Source of the DNA: Eledone cirrhosa
Lineage: Eukaryota; Mollusca; Cephalopoda; Octopoda; Eledonidae
DNA: 64,000 nucleotides
Assembly (NCBI GenBank): GCA_964016885.1
Contig: OZ024744.1
Location: 74,244,993-74,308,992, forward strand
Direction of reading: 5' to 3'
Shown: piece by piece, positions 26,601 to 41,700 of the stretch
How the letters are laid out: each line of letters starts with the position of its first letter
Position numbering within the stretch: the first letter of the stretch is position 1
Notes under the pieces: generated by a model
The model's input: the letters and a program-made list of their open reading frames with translations, nothing else
The model's database searches: none
What the model was told of the DNA's origin: nothing
Translations under genes and position numbers: made by a program

Positions 26601-26933
26601 ATACACATATCAACCATGCAAGAGTCTAGCTAGTTGAGATGGTATAGTTGCTAAACCATCACAATCACTACTCACATATCAACCATGCTAGAGTCTAGCT
26701 AGTTGAGATGGTATAGCTGCTAAACCACCACTATCGCTATTCACAGTTCTACTATGCTAGAAACTAGGTAGTTGAGATGGTATAGCTGCTAAACCATCAC
26801 AATCACCTTTCACATATCAACCATGCTAGAGTCTAGCTAGTTGAGAGGATATAGCTGCTAAACCATCACAATCACCATTCACATATCAATCATGCTAGAG
26901 TCTAGCTAGTTGAGATGATATAGCTGCTAAAGC
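23611..26933. repeat. 3323-bp tandem duplication, copy 1
   Basis: 48 monomers plus 11 bases, followed directly by copy 2. The extra 11 bases are the insertion at 25858-25868. Rare shared marks are CTCCATTCGC (23688/27011), GATTGAAGCTAG, GGTGGTAAACTATC, GATGTCAGAGTCTCG, GATTTGCTGC and CGCTATTCACAGTTC. Copy 1 private bases are AACCCTCAC near 24228 and CATGTATC near 25292. Confidence 0.95.
25858..25868 (+). repeat. 11-bp insertion in a monomer, copied at 29181-29191
   Basis: GCTAGCGTCAG stands before the normal GCTAGAGTC, so the junction end of the monomer is partly doubled. It accounts for the non-integral length (48 x 69 + 11) of the 3323-bp unit, and its presence in both copies shows that it predates the duplication. 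Confidence 0.85.
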
Positions 26934-29900
26934 ATCACAATCACCATTCACATATCAACGATGCTAGAGTCTAGCTAGTTGAGATGGTATAGCTGCTAAA
27001 CCATCACAATCTCCATTCGCATATCAACCATGCTAGAGTCTAGGTAGTTGAGATGGTATAGCTGCTAAACCATCACAATCACATTTCACATATCAACCAT
27101 GCTAGAGTCTAGCTAGTTGTGATGGTATAGCTGCTAAACCACCACAATCACCATTCATTTATCAACCATGGTAGAGTCTACCTTGTTGTGATGGTATATC
27201 TGCTAAACCATCACAATCACTATTCACATATCAACCATGCTAGAGTCTAGCTACTTGAGATGGTATAGCTGGTAAACCACCACAATCACTGTTCACATAT
27301 CAACCATGCTAGAGAGTAGGTAGTTGAGATGGTATAGCTGCTAAACCATCACAATCACTATTCACATATCAACCATGCTAGAGTCTAGATATTTGAGATG
27401 GTATAACTACTAAACCATCACAATCACCATTAATATTTCAACCATGCAAGAGTATAGCTTATTCAGATGGTATAGCTGCTAAACCATCACGATCACTATT
27501 CATATATCATCCATGCTAGAGTCTAGCTAGTTAAGATGGTATAGCTGCTAAACCATCACAATCACTATTCACATATTAACCATGCTAGAGTCTATCTAGT
27601 TGAGATGGTATAGCTACTAAACCATCACAATCACCATTCACATATCATCCATGCTAAAATCTAGTTAGTTGAGAATGTATGGCTGCTAAACCATCACAAT
27701 CACTATTCATATATCAACCATGCTAGATTGAAGCTAGTTGAGATGGTATAGGTGGTAAACTATCACAATCACCATTCACATATCAACGATGTCAGAGTCT
27801 CGCTAGTTGAGATGGTATAGCTACTAAACCATCACAATCACCATTCAAATATCAACAATACTGGAGTCTAGGTAGTTGAGATGGTATAGCTGATAAACCA
27901 TCACATTCACCATCCAAATATCAACCACGCTAGAGTCTAGCTAGTTGAGACGGTATAGCTGCTAAACCATCACAATCACTATACATATATCAACCATGCT
28001 AGAGTCTAGCCAGTTGAGAAGGTATAGCTGCCAAACCATCACAATCAATATTCACACATCAACCATTGTAGAGTCTAGCTAGCTGAGATGGATTTGCTGC
28101 TAAATCATCACGATCACCATTCACGTATCAACCATGCTAGAGTCTAGCTAGTTGAGATGGTATATCTGCTAAACCATCACAATCATTATTCCCATATCAA
28201 CCATGCTAGAGTCTAGCTTGTTGAGATGGTATAGCTGGTAAACCACCACAATCACTATTCACATATCAACCATGCTAGAGTCTAGCTAGTTGAGATGGTA
28301 TAGCTGCTAAAACATCACAATGACTATTCATATGTCGACCATGCTAGAGTCTAGCTAGTTGAGATGGTATAGCTGCTAAACCATCACAATCACTATTCAT
28401 ATATCAACCATGCTAGAGTCTATCTAGTTGAGATGGTATAGCTGCTAAAGCATCACAATCACCATTCACATAATAACCATGCTAGAGTCTAGATAGTTGA
28501 GATGGTATATCTGCTAAACCATCACAATCATCTTTCACATTTCAACCAGGCTAGAGTGTATCTAGTTGAGATGGTATAGCTACTAAACAATCACAATCAC
28601 CATTCACGTATCAACCATGCTAAAGTCTAGTTAGTTGAGATGGTATAGGTGCTAAACCATCACCATCACCATTCACATTTCAACCAAGCTAGAGTCTAGC
28701 TATTTGAGATGGTATAGCTGCTAAACCATCACAATCACCATTCACATATTAACCGTGCTAAAGTCTAGCTAGTTGAGATGGTATAGCTGCTAAACCATCA
28801 CTATCACCATTCACATATCAACCATGCTTGTGTCTACCTAGTTGAGATGGTATAGCTGCTAAACCATCACAATCACTATTCACATATCAACTATGCTCCA
28901 GTCTAGCAGATTGAGATGGTATATCTGCTAAACCAACACGATCACTACTCACATATCAACCATGCTAAAGTCTAGTTAGTTGAGATGTTATAGCTGCTAA
29001 ACGATCACAATCAACATTCACATATCAACCATGCTAGAGTCTAGATAGTTAAGATGGTATAACTGCTAAACCATCACAATCACTATTCACATATCAACCA
29101 TGCTAGAGTCTAGCTAGTTCAGATGGTATAGCTGCTAAAGCATCACTTTCACCATTCACATATCAACCATGCTAGCGTCAGGCTAGAGTCTAGCTAGTTG
29201 AGATGGTATAGCTGCTAAACCATCATAATCACTATTCCTATCTCAACCATGCTAGAGTCTAGCTAGTTGAGATGGTATAGCTGCTAAACCATCACAATCA
29301 CTATTCATATATCAACCATGCTAGACTCTAGCTAGCTGAGATGGGTTTGCTGCTAAACCATCACAATCACCATTCACGTATCAACCATGCAAGAGTCTAG
29401 CTAGTTGAGATGTTATATCTGCTAAACCATCACAATCACTATTCACATATCAACCATGCTAGAGACTAGGTAGTTGAGATGGTATAGCTGCTAAACCATC
29501 ACAATCACCATTCATATATCAACGATGCTAGAGTCTATCTAGTTGAGATGGTATAGCTGCTAAACCATCACAATGACTATTCATATATCAACCATGCTAG
29601 AGTCTAGCTAGTTGAGATGGTATAACTGCTAAACCATCACAATCACTATTCACATAACAACCATGCTAGAGTCTATCTAATTGAGATGGTATAGCTGCTA
29701 AAGCATCACAATCACCATTCACATAATAACCATGCTAGAGTCTAGCTAGTGGAGAAAGTATAGCTGCTAAAGCATCACAATCACCATTCACATATCAACC
29801 AAGCTAGAGTCTAGATATTTGAGATGGTATAGCTGCTAAACAATCACAATCACCATTCACATATCAACCATGCTAGAGTTTAGCTAGTTGAGATGGTATA

Positions 29901-30256
29901 GCTGCTAAACCATCACAATCACAATACACATATCAACCATGCAAGAGTCTAGCTAGTTGAGATGGTATAGTTGCTAAACCATCACAATCACTACTCACAT
30001 ATCAACCATGCTAGAGTCTAGCTAGTTGAGATGGTATAGCTGCTAAACCACCACTATCGCTATTCACAGTTCTACTATGCTAGAAACTAGGTAGTTGAGA
30101 TGGTATAGCTGCTAAACCATCACAATCACCTTTCACATATCAACCATGCTAGAGTCTAGCTAGTTGAGAGGATATAGCTGCTAAACCATCACAATCACCA
30201 TTCACATATCAATCATGCTAGAGTCTAGCTAGTTGAGATGATATAGCTGCTAAAGC
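26934..30256. repeat. 3323-bp tandem duplication, copy 2
   Basis: Abuts copy 1. The match to the start of the unit continues for 33 bp past the end and breaks at 30290 (GCTAC for GCTAG), so the pair is a simple two-copy tandem. I noticed only a few differences from copy 1, such as CTAGATAGTTG near 28490, CCAGGCTAGAG near 28547 and CACGTATC near 28607, which makes the event recent. Confidence 0.95.
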
Positions 30257-31908
30257 ATCACAATCACCATTCACATATCAACGATGCTACAGTCTAGCTA
30301 GTTGAGATGGTATAGTTGCTAAACCATCTCAATAACCATCCAAATATCAACCATGCTGAGTCAAGCTGTTTGAGATGGTATATGTGCTAAACCATCACAA
30401 TCACCATTCACTTATTAACCATGCTAGAGTCTAGCTAGTGGAGAAGGTATAGCTGCTAAACCATCACAATCCCTATTCAGATATCAACCTTGCTAGAATG
30501 TAGCTAGTGGAGAAAGTATAGCTGCTGAAGCATCACAATCACCATTCACATATCAACCAAGCTAGAGTCTAGCAAGTTGAGATGGTATATCTGCTAAACC
30601 ATCACAATCACTATTCACATATAAACCATGCTGTGTCTAGCTGTTTCAGATGGTATAGCTGCTAAACCATCACAATCACTATTCACATTTCAACCATGTT
30701 AGAGTCTAGGTAGTTGAGATGGTATAGATGATAAACCATCACAATCACCATTCACATATCAAGCATGCTAGAGTCTAGCTAGTTGAGATGGTATAGCTGC
30801 TAAAGCATCAAAATACTAATCACATATCAACCATGCTAGAGTCTAGCTGGTTGAGTTGGTATAGCTACTAAACCATCACAATCACCATTCACATATCAAC
30901 CAAGCTAGAGTCTAGCTAGTTGAGATGGTATAGCTGCTAAACCATCACAATCTCTATTCGCATATCAACCATGCTAGAGTCTAGCTAGTTGAGATGGTAT
31001 AGCTGATAAACCATCACAATCCTTATTCACATATCAACCTTGCAAGAGTCTAGCTAGTTGAGATGGTATAGCTGCTAAAGCATCACAATCACCATTCACA
31101 TATCAACCATGGTAGAGTCTAGCTAGTTGAGATGGTATAGCTGCTAAACCATCACAATCACCATTATCATATCAACGACGCTAGAGTCTAGCTAGTTGAG
31201 ATGGTATAGCTGCTAAACCATCACAATCACCATACAAATATTAACCATGGCAGAGTCTAGCAAGTTGAGATGGTACAGCAGATAAACCATCACAATCACT
31301 ATTCATACATCAACCATGCCCGAGTCTAGCTAGTTGAGATGGTATAGCTGCTAAACCATCGCAATGACCATTAACATATCAACCATGCTACAGTCTAGCT
31401 AGTTGAGATGGTATAGCTGCTAAACCATCACAATCACCATTCACATATCAACCAAGCTAGAGTCTAGCTAGTTGAGATGTTATAGCAACTAAACCATCAC
31501 AATCACTATTCACATATCAACCATGATAGAGTCTAGCTAGTTGAGATGGTATAGCTGATAAACCATCACAATCCCTATTCACATATCAACCTTGCTAGAG
31601 TCTAGCTAGTTGATGTGGTATAGCTGCTAAAGAATCACAATCACCATTCACATATCAACCAATCTAGAGTCTAGCTAGTTGAGATGTTATAGCTGCTAAA
31701 CCATCACAATCACTATTCACATATCAACCATGCTAGAGTCTAACTAGTTGAGATGGTATAGCTGATGAACCAACACAATCACTATTCATTAATCAACCAT
31801 GCTAGAGTCTAGGTAGTTGAGATGGTATAATTGCTAAACCATCTCAATCACCATCCAAATATCACCAAATGCTAGGGTCTAGCTAGTTGAGATGGTATAG
31901 CTGCTAAT
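30257..31908. repeat. Older mosaic monomers
   Basis: About 24 monomers. New subtypes enter here that dominate the rest of the window: CATGCTGAGTCAAGCTGTTTGAG (one base short), CTAGTGGAGAAGG, GCTGATAAACC with ATCCCTATTC, and CATGGTAGAGTC. I found no long tandem duplicate within the segment. Confidence 0.7.
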
Positions 31909-33215
31909 CCAACACAATCAATATTCATATATCAATCATGCTAGAGTCTAGCTAGTACAGAAGGTATAGCTGCTAAAGCATCACAATCACCATTCACATA
32001 TCAACCATGCTGAGTCAAGCTGTTTGAGATGGTAAATGTGCTAAACCATCACAATCACCATTCACTTATTAACCATGCTAGAGTCTAGCTAGTGGAGAAG
32101 GTATAACTGCTAAACCATCTCAATCACCATTCACATATCAACCATGCAAGAGTCTTGCTAGTTGAGATGGTATAGCTGCTAAACCATCACAATCACCATT
32201 CACATATCAACCATGCTAGAGTCAGGCTAGTTGAGATGGGATAGCTGCTAAACCAACACAAGCACTATTCACATATCAACCATGCTAGAGACTAGCTAGT
32301 TGAGATGGTATAGCTACTAAACCATCACAATCACCATAAAAATATTAACCATGGTTGAGTCTAGCTAGTTGAGATGGTAAGCTGCTAAACCATCAGAATC
32401 ACCATTCACATATCAACCATGCTAGAGTCTAACTAGTTGATATGGTATAGCTGCTACACCATCACAATCACCATTCACATATCAACCATGCTGAGTCAAG
32501 CTGTTTGAGATGGTATAGGTTCTAAACCATCACAATCACCATTCACATAATAACCATGCTAGAGTTTAGCAAGTTGATATGGTATAGCAGATAAACCATC
32601 AAAATCACTATTCATATATCAACCATGCCCGAGTCTAGCTAGTTGAGATGGTATAGCTGCTAAAGCATCACAATCACCATACACATATCACCCATGGTAG
32701 ATTCTAGCAAGTTGAGATGGTATCGCTGCTAAAGCATCACAATCACCATTCATATATCAACCATGCTAGATTCTAGTTAGTGGAGATGGTATAGCTACTA
32801 AACCATCACAATAACCATTCACATATCAACCATGCTAGAGTCTAACTAGAAGAGATGGTATAGCTGATGAACTATCACAATCACCATCCAAATATCAACC
32901 ATGCTGAGTCAAGCTGTTTGAGATGGTATATGTGCTAAACCATCACAATCACCATTGACTTATTAACCATGCTAGAGTCTAGCTAGTGGAGAAGGTATAG
33001 CTGCTAAACCATCACAATCACCATTCACATATCAAGCATGCTAGAGTCTAGCAAGTTGAGATGGTATAGCTGATAAAGCATCACAATCACTATTCATATA
33101 TCAACCATGCCGGAGTCTAGCTAGTTGAGATGGTATAGCTGCTAAACCATCACGATCACCATCCAAATATCAAACATGCTCGAGTCTAGCTAGTTGAGAT
33201 GGTATAGCTGCTAAA
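31909..33215. repeat. 1307-bp tandem duplication, copy 1
   Basis: 19 monomers minus 4 bases. Shared rare marks are CTAGTACAGAAGG (31951/33258, counted from GCTAG), GTAAATGTGC, GGTAAGCTGC (one base short), CATGCCCGAGTC and GTATCGCTGC. The match begins after ATCC at 31908/33215. Confidence 0.93.
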
Positions 33216-34523
33216 CCAACACAATCAATATTCATATATCAATCATGCTAGAGTCTAGCTAGTACAGAAGGGTATAGCTGCTAAAGCATCACAATCACCA
33301 TTCACATATCAACCATGCTGAGTCAAGCTGTTTGAGATGGTAAATGTGCTAAACCATCACAATCACCATTCACTTATTAACCATGCTAGAGTCTAGCTAG
33401 TGGAGAAGGTATAACTGCTAAACCATCTCAATCACCATTCACATATCAACCATGCAAGAGTCTTGCTAGTTGAGATGGTATAGCTGCTAAACCATCACAA
33501 TCACCATTCACATATCAACCATGCTAGAGTCAGGCTAGTTGAGATGGGATAGCTGCTAAACCAACACAAGCACTATTCACATATCAACCATGCTAGAGAC
33601 TAGCTAGTTGAGATGGTATAGCTGCTAAACCATCACAATCACCATAAAAATATTAACCATGGTTGAGTCTAGCTAGTTGAGATGGTAAGCTGCTAAACCA
33701 TCAGAATCACCATTCACATATCAACCATGCTAGAGTCTAACTAGTTGATATGGTATAGCTGCTACACCATCACAATCACCATTCACATATCAACCATGCT
33801 GAGTCAAGCTGTTTGAGATGGTATAGGTTCTAAACCATCACAATCACCATTCACATAATAACCATGCTAGAGTTTAGCAAGTTGATATGGTATAGCAGAT
33901 AAACCATCAAAATCACTATTCATATATCAACCATGCCCGAGTCTAGCTAGTTGAGATGGTATAGCTGCTAAAGCATCACAATCACCATACACATATCACC
34001 CATGGTAGATTCTAGCAAGTTGAGATGGTATCGCTGCTAAAGCATCACAATCACCATTCATATATCAACCATGCTAGATTCTAGTTAGTGGAGATGGTAT
34101 AGCTACTAAACCATCACAATAACCATTCACATATCAACCATGCTAGAGTCTAACTAGATGAGATGGTATAGCTGATGAACCATCACAATCACCATCCAAA
34201 TATCAACCATGCTGAGTCAAGCTGTTTGAGATGGTATATGTGCTAAACCATCACAATCACCATTGACTTATTAACCATGCTAGAGTCTAGCTAGTGGAGA
34301 AGGTATAGCTGCTAAACCATCACAATCACCATTCACATATCAAGCATGCTAGAGTCTAGCAAGTTGAGATGGTATAGCTGATAAAGCATCACAATCACTA
34401 TTCATATATCAACCATGCCGGAGTCTAGCTAGTTGAGATGGTATAGCTGCTAAACCATCACGATCAACATCCAAATATCAAACATGCTCGAGTCTAGCTA
34501 GTTGAGATGGTATAGCTGCTAAA
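33216..34523. repeat. 1308-bp tandem duplication, copy 2
   Basis: Abuts copy 1. It has one extra G (AGAAGGGTATAGC near 33267), so later marks are shifted by 1308 instead of 1307. Other small differences are AGATGAG here for AGAAGAG in copy 1, and GATCAACATCC for GATCACCATCC. Matching stops at 34527. Confidence 0.93.
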
Positions 34524-35330
34524 CCATCACAATGACCATTAACATATCAACCATGCTACAGTCTAGTTAGTTGAAATGGTATAGCTGATAAACCATCACA
34601 ATCCATATTCACATATCAACCTTGCTAGAGTCTACCTCGTGGAGGAGGTATAGCTGCTAAAGCATCACAATCACCATTCACATATCAACCAAGCTAGAGT
34701 CTAGCAAGTTGAGATGGTATAGCTGCTAAACCATCACAATCACTATTCACATATAAACCATGCTGGGTCTTGCTGTTTGAGATGGTATAGCTGCTAAACC
34801 ATCACAATCACTATTCACATTTCAACCATGCTAGAGACTAGGTAGTTGAGATGGTATAGCTGCTAAACTCTCACAATCACTATTCACATTTCAACCATGC
34901 TAGAGTCTAGGTAGTTGAGATGGTATAGCTGATAAACCATCACAATCACAATTCACATATCAAGCATGCTAGAGTCTAGCTAGTTGAGATGGTATAGCTG
35001 CTAAAACATCAAAATCACTAATCACATATCAACCATGCTAGAGTATAGCTGGTTGAGATGGTTTAGCTGCTAAACCATCACAATCACCTTACACATATCA
35101 ACCAAGCTAGAGTATAGCTAGTTGAGATGGTATAGCTGCTAAACCATCACAATCACCATTCACATATCAAGCATGCTACAGTCTAACTAGTTGAGATGTT
35201 ATAGCTGATAAACCATCACAATCACTATTCATATATCAACCATGCACGAGTCTAGCTAGTTGAGATGGTATAGCTGCTAAACCATCACAATCATCATCCA
35301 AATATCAAACATGCTAGAGTCTAGCTAGTT
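34524..35330. repeat. Monomers leading into the U1-U4 block
   Basis: About 12 monomers with no near-identical long partner that I could place. They contain GTGGAGGAGG, TTGCTGTTTGAG and CATGCACGAGTC variants. Confidence 0.65.
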
Positions 35331-38300
35331 GAGATATTATAGCTGCTAAACCATCACAATCCTCATCCAAATATCAACCATGCTAGATTATAGCTAGTTC
35401 AGATGGTATAGCTGCTACACCATCACAATCACCATTCACATATCAACCATGCTGAGTCAAGCTAGTTGAGATGGTATAGCTGCCAAAGTATCACAATCAC
35501 CATTCACATATCAACCATGGTAGAGTCTAGCTAGTTGAGATGGTATAGTTGCTAAACCATCACAATCACCATTAACATATCAACGATGCTAGAGTCTAGC
35601 TAGTTGAGATTGTAAAGCTGCTAAACCATCACAATCACCATACAAATATTAACCATGGCAGAGTCTAGTAAGTTGAGATGGGATAGCAAATAAACCATCA
35701 CAATCACTATTCATACATCAACCATGGCTGAGTCTAGCTAGTTGAGATGGTATAGCTGCAAAACCATCACAATCACCATCTAAATATCAAACATGCTAGA
35801 GTCTAGCTAGTTGAGATGGTATAGCTGCTAAACCATCGCAATGACCATTAACATATCAACCTTGCTACAGTCTAGCTAGTTGAGATGGTATACCTGATAA
35901 ACCATCACAATCCCTATTCACATATCAACCATGCTAGTGTCTAGCTAGTTGAAATGGTATAGCTGATAAACCATCACAATCCCTATTCACATATCAACCG
36001 TGCTAGAGTCTAGCTAGTTGAGATGGTATAGCTGCTAAAGCATCACAATTACCATTCACATATCAACCATGGTAGAGTCTAGCAAGTTGAGATGGTATAG
36101 CTGATAAACCATCACAATCACCTTTCACATATCAACCATGCTAGAGTCTAACTAGTTGAGATGGTATAGCTGATGAACCATCAAAATCACTATTCATTAA
36201 TCATCCATGCTAGAGTCTAGCTAGTGGAGAAGGTATAGCTGCTAAAGCATCACAATCACCATCCAAATATCATCAAATGCTAGAGTCTAGCTAGTTGAGA
36301 TGATATAGCTGTTAAACCATCACAATCACCATTCACTTATTAACCATGCTAGAGTCTAGCTAGTGGAGAAGGTATAGCTGCTAAACCATTTCAATCACCA
36401 TTCACATATCAACCATGCAAGAGTCTTGCTAGTTGAGATGGTATAGCTGCTAAACCATCACAATCACCATTCACATGCTAGAGTCTAGCTAGATGAGATG
36501 GTATAGCTGCTAAACCATCACAATGACCATTAACATATCAACCATGCTACAGTCTAGCTAGTTGAAATAGTATAGCTGCTAAACCATCACGATCACCATT
36601 CCCATATCAACCAAGCTAGAGTCTAGCTAGTTGAGATGGTATAGCTGATAAACCATCACAATCCCTATTCACATATCAACCTTGCTAGAGTCTAGCTAGT
36701 GGAGAAGGTATAGCTACTAAACCATCACAATCACCATTCACATATCAACCGTGCTACAGTCTAGCTAGTTGAGATGGTATAGCTGCGAAACCATTACAAT
36801 CACTATTCACATATCAACGATGCTGGGTCTAGCTGTTTGAGATGGTATAGCTGCTAAACCATCACAGTCACTATTCACATATCAACCATGCTAGAGACTA
36901 GGTAGTTGAGATGGTATAGCTGCTAAACTCTCACAATCACTATTCACATTTCAACCATGCTAGAGTCTAGGTATTTGAGATGGTATAGCTGATAAACCAT
37001 CACAATCACCATTCACATATCAAGCATGGTCGAGTCTAGCTAGTTGTGATGGTATAGCTGCTAAACCATCAAAATCACTAATCACATATCAACCATGCTA
37101 GAGTTTAGCTTGTTGAGATGGTTTAGCTGCTAAACAATCACAATCACCATTCACATATCAACCAAGCTAGAGTATAGCTAGTTGAGATAGTATAGCTGCT
37201 AAACCATCACAATCTCTATTCACATATCAACCATGCTCGAGTCTAGCTAGTTGAGATGGTATAGCTGATAAACCATCACAAACCCTATTCACATATCAAC
37301 CTTGCTAGAGTCTAGCTAGTTGAGATGGTATAGCTGCTAAAGCATCATAATCACCATTCATATATCAACCTTGCTAGCGTCTAGCAAGTTGAGATGGTAT
37401 AGCTGCTAATGCATCACAATCACCATTAACATATCAACGATGCTAGAGACTAGCTAGTTGAGATGGTATAGCTACTAAACCATCACAATCACCATTCACA
37501 TATCAAGCATGCTAGAGTCTAGCTAGTTGAGATGGTATAGTTGCTAAACCATCACAATCATCATCCAAATATCAAACATGCTAGAGTCTAGCTAGTTGAC
37601 ATGGTATAGCTGATAAACCATCACAATCACTATTCACATATCAACAATGCTTGGGTCTAGCTAGTTGAGATGGTATAGCTGCTAAACCATCACAATCACT
37701 ATTCACATTTCAACCATGCTAGAGACTAGGTAGTTGAGATGGTATAGCTGCTAAACTCTCACAATCACTATTCACATTTCAACCATTCTAGAGTCTAGCT
37801 AGTTGAGATGGTATAGCTGCTAAACCATCACAATAACCATTAACATGTCAACCATGCTACAGTCTAGCTAGTTGAGATGGTATAGCTGCTAAACCATCAC
37901 AATCACCATTCACATATAAACCAAGCTAGAGTCTAGCTAGTTGAGATGGTATAGCTGCTAAACCATCACAATCAATATTCACATATCAACCATGCTAGAG
38001 TCTAGCTAGTTGAGATGGTATAGCTGATAAACCATCACAATCCCTATTCACATATCAACCTTGCTAGAGACTAGCTAGTTGAGATGGTATAGCTGCTAAA
38101 GAATCACAATCACCATTCACATATCAACCATGGTAGAGTCTAGCAAGTTGAGATGGCATAGCTGCTAAAGCATCACAATCACCATTCACATATCAACCAT
38201 GCTATAGTCTAGTTAGTGGAGATGGTATAGCTGCTAAACCATCACAATCACCATTCACATATCAACGATGATACAGTCTAGCTGGTTGAGATGGTATAGC

Positions 38301-38770
38301 TACTAAACTATCACAATAACCATTCACATTTCAACCATGCTAGAGTCTAACTAGATGAGATGGTATAGCTGATGAACCATCACAATCACTATTCATTAAT
38401 CAACCATGCATGAGTCTTGCTAGTTGAGATGGTATAGCTTCTAAACCATCACAATCACCATTCACATATCAACCATGCTAGAGTCTAGCTAGTTGAGATG
38501 GGATAGCTGCTAAACCATCACAATCACTATTCACATATCAACCATGTTAGAGACTAGCTAGTTGAGATGGTATAGCTGCTAAACTATCACAATCACCATT
38601 CACATATCAACCATGGTAGAGTCTAGCTAGTTGAGATGGTATAGCTGCTAAACCATCACAATCACCATTCACATATCAAGCATGCTAGAGTCTAGCTAGT
38701 TGAGATGGTATAGCTGCTAAACCATCACAATCACCATTCACATATCAACCAAGCTAGAGTCTAGCTAGTT
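35331..38770. repeat. Amplified unit U1 (3440 bp)
   Basis: The unit begins at GAGATATTATAGC and ends in front of the next GAGATATTAT (35331, 38771, 42970, 45936). Other marks recur at the same steps: TGCCAAAGTA at 35481, 38921, 43120 and 46086, and ATCACAGTCA at 36861, 40301 and 47466. U1 is the simplest form. The other units equal it plus or minus whole-monomer blocks. A 9-bp deletion (CATTCACATGCTAG near 36472) and one-base-short subtypes explain why 3440 is not a multiple of 69. Private bases include GAGTCTAGTAAG, GCAAATAAACC and GCTGCGAAACC. Confidence 0.93.
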
Positions 38771-41700
38771 GAGATATTATAGCTGCTAAACCATCACAAT
38801 CCTCATCCAAATATCAACCATGCTAGATTATAGCTAGTTCAGATGGTATAGCTGCTACACCATCACAATCACCATTCACATATCAACCATGCTGAGTCAA
38901 GCTAGTTGAGATGGTATAGCTGCCAAAGTATCACAATCACCATTCACATATCAACCATGGTAGAGTCTAGCTAGTTGAGATGGTATAGTTGCTAAACCAT
39001 CACAATCACCATTAACATATCAACGATGCTAGAGTCTAGCTAGTTGAGATTGTAAAGCTGCTAAACCATCACAATCACCATACAAATATTAACCATGGCA
39101 GAGTCTAGCAAGTTGAGATGGGATAGCAGATAAACCATCACAATCACTATTCATACATCAACCATGGCTGAGTCTAGCTAGTTGAGATGGTATAGCTGCA
39201 AAACCATCACAATCACCATCTAAATATCAAACATGCTAGAGTCTAGCTAGTTGAGATGGTATAGCTGCTAAACCATCGCAATGACCATTAACATATCAAC
39301 CTTGCTACAGTCTAGCTAGTTGAGATGGTATACCTGATAAACCATCACAATCCCTATTCACATATCAACCATGCTAGTGTCTAGCTAGTTGAAATGGTAT
39401 AGCTGATAAACCATCACAATCCCTATTCACATATCAACCGTGCTAGAGTCTAGCTAGTTGAGATGGTATAGCTGCTAAAGCATCACAATTACCATTCACA
39501 TATCAACCATGGTAGAGTCTAGCAAGTTGAGATGGTATAGCTGATAAACGATCACAATCACCTTTCACATATCAACCATGCTAGAGTCTAACTAGTTGAG
39601 ATGGTATAGCTGATGAACCATCAAAATCACTATTCATTAATCATCCATGCTAGAGTCTAGCTAGTGGAGAAGGTATAGCTGCTAAAGCATCACAATCACC
39701 ATCCAAATATCATCAAATGCTAGAGTCTAGCTAGTTGAGATGATATAGCTGTTAAACCATCACAATCACCATTCACTTATTAACCATGCTAGAGTCTAGC
39801 TAGTGGAGAAGGTATAGCTGCTAAACCATCTCAATCACCATTCACATATCAACCATGCAAGAGTCTTGCTAGTTGAGATGGTATAGCTGCTAAACCATCA
39901 CAATCACCATTCACATGCTAGAGTCTAGCTAGATGAGATGGTATAGCTGCTAAACCATCACAATGACCATTAACATATCAACCATGCTACAGTCTAGCTA
40001 GTTGAAATAGTATAGCTGCTAAACCATCACGATCACCATTCCCATATCAACCAAGCTAGAGTCTAGCTAGTTGAGATGGTATAGCTGATAAACCATCACA
40101 ATCCCTATTCACATATCAACCTTGCTAGAGTCTAGCTAGTGGAGAAGGTATAGCTACTAAACCATCACAATCACCATTCACATATCAACCGTGCTACAGT
40201 CTAGCTAGTTGAGATGGTATAGCTGCTAAACCATTACAATCACTATTCACATATCAACGATGCTGGGTCTAGCTGTTTGAGATGGTATAGCTGCTAAACC
40301 ATCACAGTCACTATTCACATATCAACCATGCTAGAGACTAGGTAGTTGAGATGGTATAGCTGCTAAACTCTCACAATCACTATTCACATTTCAACCATGC
40401 TAGAGTCTAGGTATTTGAGATGGTATAGCTGATAAACCATCACAATCACCATTCACATATCAAGCATGGTCGAGTCTAGCTAGTTGTGATGGTATAGCTG
40501 CTAAACCATCAAAATCACTAATCACATATCAACCATGCTAGAGTTTAGCTGGTTGAGATGGTTTAGCTGCTAAACAATCACAATCACCATTCACATATCA
40601 ACCAAGCTAGAGTATAGCTAGTTGAGATAGTATAGCTGCTAAACCATCACAATCTCTATTCACATATCAACCATGCTCGAGTCTAGCTAGTTGAGATGGT
40701 ATAGCTGATAAACCATCACAAACCCTATTCACATATCAACCTTGCTAGAGACTAGCTAGTTGAGATGGTATAGCTACTAAACCATCACAATCACCATTCA
40801 CATATCAAGCATGCTAGAGTCTAGCTAGTTGAGATGGTATAGTTGCTAAACCATCACAATCATCATCCAAATATCAAACATGCTAGAGTCTAGCTAGTTG
40901 ACATGGTATAGCTGATAAACCATCACAATCACTATTCACATATCAACAATGCTTGGGTCTAGCTAGTTGAGATGGTATAGCTGCTAAACCATCACAATCA
41001 CTATTCACATTTCAACCATGCTAGAGACTAGGTAGTTGAGATGGTATAGCTGCTAAACTCTCACAATCACTATTCACATTTCAACCATTCTAGAGTGTAT
41101 CTAGTTGAGATGGTATAGCTGCTAAACCATCACAATAACCATTAACATGTCAACCATGCTACAGTCTAGCTAGTTGAGATGGTATAGCTGCTAAACCATC
41201 ACAATCACCATTCACATATAAACCAAGCTAGAGTCTAGCTAGTTGAGATGGTATAGCTGCTAAACCATCACAATCAATATTCACATATCAACCATGCTAG
41301 AGTCTAGCTAGTTGAGATGGTATAGCTGATAAACCATCACAATCCCTATTCACATATCAACCTTGCTAGAGACTAGCTAGTTGAGATGGTATAGCTGCTA
41401 AAGAATCACAATCACCATTCACATATCAACCATGGTAGAGTCTAGCAAGTTGAGATGGCATAGCTGCTAAAGCATCACAATCACCATTCACATATCAACC
41501 ATGCTATAGTCTAGTTAGTGGAGATGGTATAGCTGCTAAACCATCACAATCACCATTCACATATCAACGATGATACAGTCTAGCTGGTTGAGATGGTATA
41601 GCTACTAAACTATCACAATAACCATTCACATTTCAACCATGCTAGAGTCTAACTAGATGAGATGGTATAGCTGATGAACCATCACAATCACTATTCATTA

